Below, piece by piece: positions 32,038 to 38,622 of a stretch of DNA of 41,023 nucleotides (position 1 is its first letter; each line of letters starts with the position of its first letter). This stretch comes from an uncultured bacterium (GTDB lineage Bacteria > Bacteroidota > Bacteroidia > Bacteroidales > Bacteroidaceae). The stretch covers positions 1-41,023 of the forward strand of contig CAJMQU010000041.1 of the NCBI GenBank assembly GCA_905215555.1. The letters are read 5' to 3'. The position numbers were made by a program, and so were the translations under genes. The notes under the pieces are model-generated. The model searched no databases and had not been told where the DNA came from. It saw only the letters and a list, made by a program, of their open reading frames with translations.

Positions 32038-32744
32038 TGATGAGAAATAAAACTATCGGAATTATCTTGCTGCTGTTGACGGCTGTTTCGGTTTCTGCAC
32101 AGAAAGCGGAACGTGATTTTATTCGTAAAGGAAATCGTGCATACAAAGATAGTACATATGTGAATGCAGAAGTGAATTATCGTAAGGCTATTGATGTCAA
32201 CCCCAAATCAACGGTATCAATGTATAATTTGGGTAACACGCTTATGCAGCAGAATAAGTTGCAGGAGGCCATGGAGCAGTATGTTGCTGCTACTAACATG
32301 GAAAAGGATAAAAGCAAGCTTGCTCAAATTTATCATAATATGGGCGTAATATTTCATTCTGGTAAAGATTATGCAAAGGCTGTGGAAGCATATAAGGAGT
32401 CGCTGCGTAATAATCCGAAAGATAATGAAACACGCTATAATTTAGCTTTGGCCCAGAAGATGCTGAAAGAACAGGAACAAAATCAGCAGAATCAGGATCA
32501 GAACAAGGATCAGAATAAACAAGATCGGGAAAAAGAACAAGATAAGGATAAGCAGGACCAAAATAAACAAGATCAGCAAAATCAGGATCAGCAGCAACAG
32601 CCATCTCAGCCGCAAGAAAACCAAATGTCGAAAGAGAATGCCGAACAGCTTCTGAAATCGGTTATGCAGGATGAGAAGGATGTACAGGATAAGGTGAAGA
32701 AACAGCAAGTTATCCAAGGTGGTCGCTTAGAAAAGGATTGGTAA
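32034..32744 (+). CDS. batC: BatC, TPR protein with a Gln/Asp/Lys-rich tail
   Basis: The 236-residue protein has a signal peptide (about 1-22, ending VSAQ) and TPR units (about 30-140), then a low-complexity stretch of Gln, Asn, Asp and Lys (about 143-195). The end of the protein is charged. It is probably periplasmic and mediates protein contacts within the Bat assembly. Three ATG codons in a row begin the gene, the first overlapping the batB stop (ATGA). The stop is followed 22 bp later by batD. Confidence 0.9.
   Translation: MMMRNKTIGIILLLLTAVSVSAQKAERDFIRKGNRAYKDSTYVNAEVNYRKAIDVNPKSTVSMYNLGNTLMQQNKLQEAMEQYVAATNMEKDKSKLAQIYHNMGVIFHSGKDYAKAVEAYKESLRNNPKDNETRYNLALAQKMLKEQEQNQQNQDQNKDQNKQDREKEQDKDKQDQNKQDQQNQDQQQQPSQPQENQMSKENAEQLLKSVMQDEKDVQDKVKKQQVIQGGRLEKDW
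32465..32610 (+). repeat. Degenerate tandem repeat coding for the Gln/Asp/Asn/Lys-rich tail of BatC
   Basis: The coding strand consists of imperfect CAGAATCAGGAT-like and CAAAATAAA-like units within batC. Such stretches can change length by slippage while keeping the frame. This may make tail length variable between strains. Confidence 0.6.
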
Positions 32745-32766
32745 ATAATAAAAGAAACGATTATAT

Positions 32767-34617
32767 ATGAGAAAATTAATTTTCTTATGGATAGCATTGG
32801 TAGCAGTCAGTTTACAGGCTTTTGCTGACGAAAAAGTGTCGTTTACTGCGTCAGCACCTGATGCAGTAGCGGTAGGTGACCAGTTCCGGCTGTCCTATAC
32901 AGTGACTACGCAGAAGGTGAGAGATTTCCGTGCTCCTTCTATCAAGGGGTTTGATGTACTGATGGGACCCAGCCGTTCACAACAAAGTAGTATGCAAATT
33001 ATTAACGGTGTATCAACCTCAACCAGTAGTATCACCTTTACTTACATTTTGATGGCTACGGCTGAAGGTAGTTTTACTATTCCAGGTGCTACGATTACGG
33101 CTGATGGTAATCAGATGGTTTCTAACTCGGTGCATGTCAAAGTTCTTCCTGCAGATCAGGCGAGGGAGGCAGCATCTTCAGGGGGAAGCAATAGTGGCAG
33201 CCAGCAAGGTAATACCAGCCGTGCCTCCTCAGGTACTTCTATTTCAAATCAGGACTTATTTATCACGGCTACTGCGAGTAAGACAAATGTATATGAGCAG
33301 GAAGCTTTTTTGCTGACATATAAAATCTATACTTTGGTTGATTTACAGCGTTTTGATAATGTGAAACTTCCAGATTTCAAGGGATTCCATTCTCAAGAAG
33401 TGGAACTTCCGAATGATAGAAGATGGAGTCTGGAACATTATAAGGGTAGAAACTATCAAACTACTGTGTATCGTCAGTTTGTGTTGTTTCCTCAACAGTC
33501 TGGTGATTTGACTATTGAGACGGCACGTTTTGATGCCTCTGTGGCCAAAGCCACTCCAGTATCAGACCCATTTGAGGCTTTTTTTAATGGAGGCGGTAAT
33601 TACATTGAAGTGAAGAAGACATTGACTACTCCCCAATTAACGATTGATGTTAAGTCTTTGCCAGGCGGAAAACCTGCTGATTTCTCTGGTGGAGTGGGAG
33701 AGTTTAGTATTTCTTCTTCTATAAATAGTACTAGTGTGAAGACTAATGATGCTATTACCATTAAGCTTGTGATTTCAGGTACAGGTAACTTAAAGCTGAT
33801 TGGAGATCCCGAAGTTAAGTTCCCGGATGACTTTGAAGTTTATGATCCCAAAGTGGATAATAAATTCCGTTTGACAAATGCAGGCCTTTCTGGTAGTAAA
33901 GTGATTGAGTATCTTGCTATTCCACGTAATGCAGGAACGTTTAAGATACCAGCTGTTAAGTTTAGCTATTTCGACATCAAGTCTCGTTCTTATAAGACAT
34001 TAACTACGGAGGAATATGAACTTCATGTAGAAAAGGGTGAGGGTAATGCTGCACAAACTATTGCAAACTTCACTAATAAAGAGGATTTGAGAATACTGAA
34101 TGAGGATATTCGCTTTATCAAGCAAAATGATGTGGTTCTTTCTCAAAAGGGAGACTTCTTCTTTGATTCCATGGGGTATTGGTTGCTCTATTTAGTGCCG
34201 GGCATTGCGTTTATCATCTTCTTTATTATTTATCGTAAACAGATAGCTGCCAATGCAAATGTGGCTAAAATGCGCACTAAAAAGGCTAATAAGGTTGCTG
34301 TCAAGCGTATGAAGTTAGCTGGTAAACTATTGTCTGAAAATAAGCAAGATGTTTTCTATGATGAAGTATTGAAGGCTCTTTGGGGATATATTAGTGATAA
34401 GTTGAATATTCCGGTTTCACGACTTTCTAAAGATAACATTGAAGAGGAACTTCGTAAATATGGAGTAGAGGATATATTAATTAAAGAGTTTCTTGCAGCT
34501 TTGAATGATTGTGAATTTGCTCGTTTTGCCCCTGGGGATGACAATCAGGCTATGGATAAGGTTTATTCAGCTTCATTGGCCGTAATAAGTAAAATGGAGA
34601 ATTCGATTAAACATTAA
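32767..34617 (+). CDS. batD: BatD, oxygen-tolerance family membrane protein
   Basis: The 616-residue protein has a signal peptide (about 1-20), tandem Ig-like periplasmic domains split by a Ser/Gly/Gln-rich linker (about 135-160), one membrane helix (about 470-491) and a 125-residue cytoplasmic module. It matches the BatD family (PF13584). The cytoplasmic module (FYDEVLKALWGYISDKLNI... CEFARFAPGD) resembles the one in the protein encoded at 28844-29923. Its role in the Bat complex has not been shown. It follows batC by 22 bp and precedes batE by about 15 bp. Confidence 0.93.
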   Translation: MRKLIFLWIALVAVSLQAFADEKVSFTASAPDAVAVGDQFRLSYTVTTQKVRDFRAPSIKGFDVLMGPSRSQQSSMQIINGVSTSTSSITFTYILMATAEGSFTIPGATITADGNQMVSNSVHVKVLPADQAREAASSGGSNSGSQQGNTSRASSGTSISNQDLFITATASKTNVYEQEAFLLTYKIYTLVDLQRFDNVKLPDFKGFHSQEVELPNDRRWSLEHYKGRNYQTTVYRQFVLFPQQSGDLTIETARFDASVAKATPVSDPFEAFFNGGGNYIEVKKTLTTPQLTIDVKSLPGGKPADFSGGVGEFSISSSINSTSVKTNDAITIKLVISGTGNLKLIGDPEVKFPDDFEVYDPKVDNKFRLTNAGLSGSKVIEYLAIPRNAGTFKIPAVKFSYFDIKSRSYKTLTTEEYELHVEKGEGNAAQTIANFTNKEDLRILNEDIRFIKQNDVVLSQKGDFFFDSMGYWLLYLVPGIAFIIFFIIYRKQIAANANVAKMRTKKANKVAVKRMKLAGKLLSENKQDVFYDEVLKALWGYISDKLNIPVSRLSKDNIEEELRKYGVEDILIKEFLAALNDCEFARFAPGDDNQAMDKVYSASLAVISKMENSIKH

Positions 34618-34619
34618 TT

Positions 34620-34626
34620 AGGAGGT
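34620..34626 (+). promoter_or_regulatory. Strong Shine-Dalgarno sequence before batE
   Basis: AGGAGGT lies 3 nt before the ATG at 34630 and 6 nt before the ATG at 34633, so the second ATG is better spaced. Most genes in this window have no such site, so it stands out. Confidence 0.6.
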
Positions 34627-34632
34627 TATATG

Positions 34633-35466
34633 ATGAAAAAAATATTGTTTTTTACCCTTGGCCTGCTTATGGCGATGACCTCTTTGGGACAGGCTTCATT
34701 CGATACTTTGCAAAATGCAAATGATTCGGTTATGATAGATACTCACTCTGAGTTTTCAGCTGGAAAATTAGAGAATGGTGTGACAAAAGCAGAAGGAGAT
34801 AGTGCATATATGAAAAATGACTATGCTTCTGCCATTCAAATATATGAAGCCTTGTTGAAGGATGGTGAAGCAGCTGAGGTATATTATAATTTAGGAAACA
34901 GTTATTACAAGGCTGGTGATATAGCAAAGGCTATCTTAAACTATGAGCGTGCCTTACTGATACAGCCTGGTAATGCTGATATTCGTGCTAATTTAGAAAT
35001 TGCTCGTGCAAAAACTATTGATAAAGTGGTTCCGGTAGCTGAAATCTTCTTTATATCTTGGACAAAGTCGTTAATTAATTGTTTGAGTGTGGATGCTTGG
35101 GCTAAAGTGGGCATAGTTTGCTTCTTTTTATTGCTGGCATCTCTTTATTTCTTTTTCTTTTCTAGACAGATTGCATGGAAAAAAGTAGGATTCATTACAG
35201 GAATTGTATTTCTGGTATTAGTCATTTTGGCAAACGTCTTTGCTTTCCAGCAGAAAGGTGAGTTATTGAACCGTAATAATGCCATTGTATTAACTCCAAG
35301 TGTAACGGTGCGTAGTACTCCTAGTGAAACCGGTACTAGTCTGTTTATATTGCATGAAGGTAGAAAGGTTGAAATTAAAGATAACTCTATGCGTGAATGG
35401 AAAGAAATCCGCTTGGAAGATGGTAAAGTAGGATGGGTACCAGCATCAGCCGTAGAGGTTATCTGA
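34633..35466 (+). CDS. batE: BatE, TPR and SH3-domain membrane protein
   Basis: The 277-residue protein (278 if the ATG at 34630 is used) has a signal peptide (about 1-20, ending SLGQ) and TPR units (about 50-120). Two membrane helices follow (about 150-178 and 185-207), and then a C-terminal bacterial SH3 domain (about 217-276, ending KVGWVPASAVEVI). TPR and SH3 parts are both protein- or wall-binding modules. It is the last gene of the bat cluster and is followed 45 bp later by a strong terminator. Confidence 0.92.
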   Translation: MKKILFFTLGLLMAMTSLGQASFDTLQNANDSVMIDTHSEFSAGKLENGVTKAEGDSAYMKNDYASAIQIYEALLKDGEAAEVYYNLGNSYYKAGDIAKAILNYERALLIQPGNADIRANLEIARAKTIDKVVPVAEIFFISWTKSLINCLSVDAWAKVGIVCFFLLLASLYFFFFSRQIAWKKVGFITGIVFLVLVILANVFAFQQKGELLNRNNAIVLTPSVTVRSTPSETGTSLFILHEGRKVEIKDNSMREWKEIRLEDGKVGWVPASAVEVI

Positions 35467-35511
35467 TGAATCTAATTCTTTCATGGTAAGATAGTTAATA
35501 ATAGGAAAGGA

Positions 35512-35565
35512 ACCTGCCAAAAGGAAAAGCAAAAATGTCCTTTTGGCAGGTCTCTTTTATTTTGT
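35512..35565 (+). terminator. Intrinsic terminator of the bat cluster
   Basis: ACCTGCCAAAAGGA (35512-35525) and TCCTTTTGGCAGGT (35538-35551) form a perfect 14-bp stem with a 12-nt loop. A T-rich tract follows. Confidence 0.9.
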
Positions 35566-35584
35566 AAAAAAGATACCGAAAATG

Positions 35585-35615
35585 TTTGTTTTATCTTTTT
35601 TTTTCCTTAAGTTTA
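35585..35615 (+). promoter_or_regulatory. Promoter of the small HTH-like gene
   Basis: TTTG (35585-35588), 19 bp that are mostly T, then TAAGTTTA (35608-35615, 7 of 8 functional positions of TAnnTTTG up to the last base). The leader is about 45 nt. Confidence 0.55.
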
Positions 35616-35665
35616 TAGCGTGATAAGTAAAATTCACAGAGTTATTAACCATTAAATTTATAAAT

Positions 35666-35941
35666 ATGAGAACAATAACATTTAATGAACTTCGCAAAAT
35701 CAAAGATTCATTACCCACTGGTAGTATGCATAGAATAGCCGATGAACTCGGATTGAACGTTGATACAGTTAGAAATTTTTTTGGTGGTCACAATTTTAAA
35801 GAAGGCAAGAGTGTTGGTATACATTTAGAGCCTGGGCCGGATGGTGGTCTAGTTATGCTGGACGATACTACTGTTCTTGATAGAGCTCTCAAGATTTTAG
35901 ATGAAATGAATACTAGTGCTGCTGAGCCTGTTCGAGTTTAA
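35666..35941 (+). CDS. Small putative DNA-binding protein (HTH-like)
   Basis: This 91-residue protein is not one I can assign to a named family. Residues about 19-41 (SMHRIADELGLNVDTVRNFFGG) look like a helix-turn-helix: a short helix, a Gly turn, then a recognition-helix-like NVDTVRNFF. The middle (GIHLEPGPDGGLVMLDDTTVL) is probably a short beta hairpin, and the end is an acidic helix. There is no signal or membrane segment. It is a single-gene transcript with its own promoter and terminator. A regulatory or nucleoid role is a guess based on the HTH-like pattern. Confidence 0.7.
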   Translation: MRTITFNELRKIKDSLPTGSMHRIADELGLNVDTVRNFFGGHNFKEGKSVGIHLEPGPDGGLVMLDDTTVLDRALKILDEMNTSAAEPVRV

Positions 35942-35956
35942 GAAAAGAAAGTCTAA

Positions 35957-36000
35957 ATAAATCCCAATTGATAAACAAACAATTGGGATTTATTATTTGT
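35957..36000 (+). terminator. Intrinsic terminator after the small HTH-like gene
   Basis: ATAAATCCCAATTG (35957-35970) and CAATTGGGATTTAT (35980-35993) form a perfect 14-bp stem with a 9-nt loop, then TATTTGTTT. The next gene starts only 30 bp later. Confidence 0.85.
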
Positions 36001-36023
36001 TTATAAAGTAAAAACAGTTGATT

Positions 36024-37154
36024 ATGGAAGACAAGTTAGTAACCTTAGCTATTCTGACTTATGCCAAAGCTCAGATCTTGAAAAATGTACTTGAGAATGA
36101 TGGAATTGAAACCTATATTCACAATGTAAATCAAATACAGCCAGTGGTATCTTCGGGTGTGCGTTTACGTATAAAAGAAAGCGATTTGCCGCGTGCATTG
36201 AAGATTACTGAAAGCTCTGTCTGGTTATCAGAAGAGGTAGTAGGAGGGAAGCCACCTAAGGTTGAGAAAGAAAGTAATAAGGTTTTAATTCCTGTCGATT
36301 TTTCTAATTATTCGATGAAAGCTTGCGAATTTGGCTTTAATTTTGCTCAGAATATGAGTGCAGAGGTAGTATTGCTACACGTCTATTTTACACCGATTTA
36401 TACTACTTCATTGCCTTATGGAGATGTTTTCAATTACCAGATTGCAGATGAAGAAAATGTTAAGAATATATTGCAGAAAGTCCATGCTGATTTAAATACT
36501 TTGTCGGATAAGGTAAAGGAAAAAGTAGCTTCAGGAGAATTTCCAAACGTAAAATATAGTTGTGTATTGCGTGAGGGGATTCCGGAAGAAGAAATCCTTC
36601 GCTATTCAAAAGAAAATAGACCACGTATCGTTATCATGGGTACTCGTGGCAAAAATCAGAAAGATATAGACTTGATTGGTAGTGTAACGGCCGAAGTCAT
36701 TGAGCGAAGCCGTGTGCCGGTTTTGGCCATACCTGAGAATACTCCATTCAAACAACTAGCTGAAGCCAAGCGTATTGCATTTATTACCAATTTTGATCAA
36801 CGAGACTTAATCGCGTTTGATTCATTGATTGCTGCTTTAAAAACATTTCATTTTTCTGTATCTCTAATTCATTTGTCAGATGTTAAAGATACGTGGAATG
36901 AAATCAAATTGGGTGGTATTAAAGAATACTTTCAAAAACAATATCCAGATTTGGAAATACATTATGATATTGTGATGAATGATGATTTTTTGAATAGCTT
37001 AGATGACTATATAAAAAATAATCGTATTGATATTATTACATTAACAACATATAAACGGAATATCTTTTCCCGTTTATTTAATCCTGGAATTGCTCGAAAG
37101 ATGATTTTCCACTCTGATACACCGTTGTTAGTTATTTATGGACGTCCAAGTTAA
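36024..37154 (+). CDS. DUF2007-like domain fused to two UspA domains (universal stress protein)
   Basis: The 376-residue cytoplasmic protein begins with a DUF2007-like module (about 1-70: LVTLAILTYAKAQILKNVLE...GVRLRIKESD) often annotated as a putative signal-transducing protein. Two UspA domains follow (about 88-240 and 250-375). The first keeps the ATP-binding pattern G-2x-G-9x-G-S in GTRGKNQKDIDLIGS. The second lacks it. Usp proteins bind ATP or AMP and help cells survive stress, but their molecular output is usually unknown. I start at the ATG at 36024. A TTG 6 nt upstream is also open. The gene begins 30 bp after a strong terminator, with no clear promoter between. Confidence 0.85.
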   Translation: MEDKLVTLAILTYAKAQILKNVLENDGIETYIHNVNQIQPVVSSGVRLRIKESDLPRALKITESSVWLSEEVVGGKPPKVEKESNKVLIPVDFSNYSMKACEFGFNFAQNMSAEVVLLHVYFTPIYTTSLPYGDVFNYQIADEENVKNILQKVHADLNTLSDKVKEKVASGEFPNVKYSCVLREGIPEEEILRYSKENRPRIVIMGTRGKNQKDIDLIGSVTAEVIERSRVPVLAIPENTPFKQLAEAKRIAFITNFDQRDLIAFDSLIAALKTFHFSVSLIHLSDVKDTWNEIKLGGIKEYFQKQYPDLEIHYDIVMNDDFLNSLDDYIKNNRIDIITLTTYKRNIFSRLFNPGIARKMIFHSDTPLLVIYGRPS

Positions 37155-37278
37155 AGAAAATAACGCATGGATTTTAAATCAATAATCAGTATTATGTTTA
37201 ATATAAAAAGGTAATATTCTTTATATATGATTATTAACTTCCCCTATTTCAAATTATAGAGAAATTTGGAAAGGAAAC

Positions 37279-37322
37279 AAAATAAAAAGCCTAGTCAATT
37301 CAATGACTAGGCTTTTTATTTT
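37279..37322. terminator. Bidirectional terminator between the Usp and TPR genes
   Basis: AAAATAAAAAGCCTAGTCA (37279-37297) and its exact reverse complement (37304-37322) form a 19-bp stem with a 6-nt loop. T-runs lie on both sides, so it can stop the rightward Usp transcript and the leftward gyrA-TPR transcript. Confidence 0.9.
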
Positions 37323-37334
37323 ATGTTAATGGAA

Positions 37335-38591
37335 TTAGTTTACCATCTTTTCAATTTCTTCAAATTCAGGACCCATATCCAAATTGTAGTATACTCGGTA
37401 CAAACCGTTCATCCATAAATCTTTTTGGTCGGGTTTCAATGCTCTTGCTTTTTCATAACAAGGTTTTGCTTTTTCATAAAAAGCTTTCAAAGTAGCTTGA
37501 TCTTCTTTATATTTCGGATCATTTACATCTGCACTTGCTTTCTCAGAAAAATCTTGTGCTTGCAAACAATAGATTAACCCTAAATTAGAATATGCTTCTG
37601 CATAGGTTGGATCTATCTCTGTTGTTTTAGTATAATATTCAATAGCCTTATTGAGTGCATCTGCAGCTTCTTGATCTTTCTTTTCATTCTTTAGGTTAGT
37701 GTACATATTGTGGTAAAGATATCCTTTTACATACAAATAGAATGTATTGTTAGGATTCTGTTCCAACATGCCATCAGCAAATTGCATAGCTTCGTCATAT
37801 TTGTTGTTGTTACTATAGTAATCAATCAAATGACCAAAGAAGAATGAATGTTGCGGATATTTTTGTAAACCTTCTTTCAAAGAAGCAATCCACTTAACTG
37901 TATCACCTTGTGCTTTTAAAGCTGTAGAGATGAATTCCATAGCATATTGACCTACTTCTTTGTCATTCTGGGCATACGGAGCATACTTCAAAACGCTCGG
38001 ATAATCTTCCATTTTTGCAGCAGCCAAACTTGCGTAATACGCGATTTGAGGCAAAATAGTATCTGTTTGCAAGAAGTTTTCCTTCTCAAACATTGGACTC
38101 TGAGCTGTTTCAATATAAGTTCCAAAGAAATCTAAAGCCTCTTTGTTCTTCTCAAGATTATAGTATTGAATACCACCATTAATTAAATTAGGACGTTCTG
38201 CAATGATTGCAGCAGAATTAGCTTTCCTATATTTATTTTTGATTTTTCCCTTTTCGTTCGGAACCTGTGCTAGTTCATCGCACTTAAGGTAGTATTTGCA
38301 CATATTCAATGCACTATTATATACCTTAAGTGTATCGTAAGGTTTTCTTAAATAGGCATTTTCCATTTGCTTTTCATTACTTCTTTTTTGAATAAAACCT
38401 GCTACATCCCAAGTTTCGGCATTATCCTTTGTTTCAGGATTAGTCAAGGCTTGATTGATGAGCTGTTCGGCCTTATTAAAGTCCGGATTCACTTCATTCG
38501 CAATGCTTTTAGCTTCTTTCACAGTCTTTTCTTGAGCGAAAGTGAAGCCTGCAGCGAGCAATAAAATCACTGAAAATAACACTCTTTTCAT
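37335..38591 (-). CDS. Exported tetratricopeptide-repeat protein
   Basis: This 418-residue protein has a clear signal peptide (MKRVLFSVILLLAAGFTFAQ) and then TPR-type helical repeats throughout. The best repeats are NNTFYLYVKGYLYHNM and the unit with TYAEAYSNLGLIYCLQ. It is probably periplasmic. The frame is open to an ATG at 38639, but the start at 38591 puts the signal peptide at the N-terminus and leaves a 31-bp gap to gyrA, so I prefer it. It follows gyrA on the same strand and should be cotranscribed. The partner it binds is unknown. Confidence 0.88.
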   Translation of the reverse strand: MKRVLFSVILLLAAGFTFAQEKTVKEAKSIANEVNPDFNKAEQLINQALTNPETKDNAETWDVAGFIQKRSNEKQMENAYLRKPYDTLKVYNSALNMCKYYLKCDELAQVPNEKGKIKNKYRKANSAAIIAERPNLINGGIQYYNLEKNKEALDFFGTYIETAQSPMFEKENFLQTDTILPQIAYYASLAAAKMEDYPSVLKYAPYAQNDKEVGQYAMEFISTALKAQGDTVKWIASLKEGLQKYPQHSFFFGHLIDYYSNNNKYDEAMQFADGMLEQNPNNTFYLYVKGYLYHNMYTNLKNEKKDQEAADALNKAIEYYTKTTEIDPTYAEAYSNLGLIYCLQAQDFSEKASADVNDPKYKEDQATLKAFYEKAKPCYEKARALKPDQKDLWMNGLYRVYYNLDMGPEFEEIEKMVN

Positions 38592-38622
38592 GATAAATGT
38601 AAAATTTAAATTAATATTATGT

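Noticed and set aside
32442..32717. A Leu/Ile-rich hydrophobic open frame antisense to batC.
   Set aside because: Its hydrophobic look is the complement of the Gln/Asp/Lys-codon repeat of batC.
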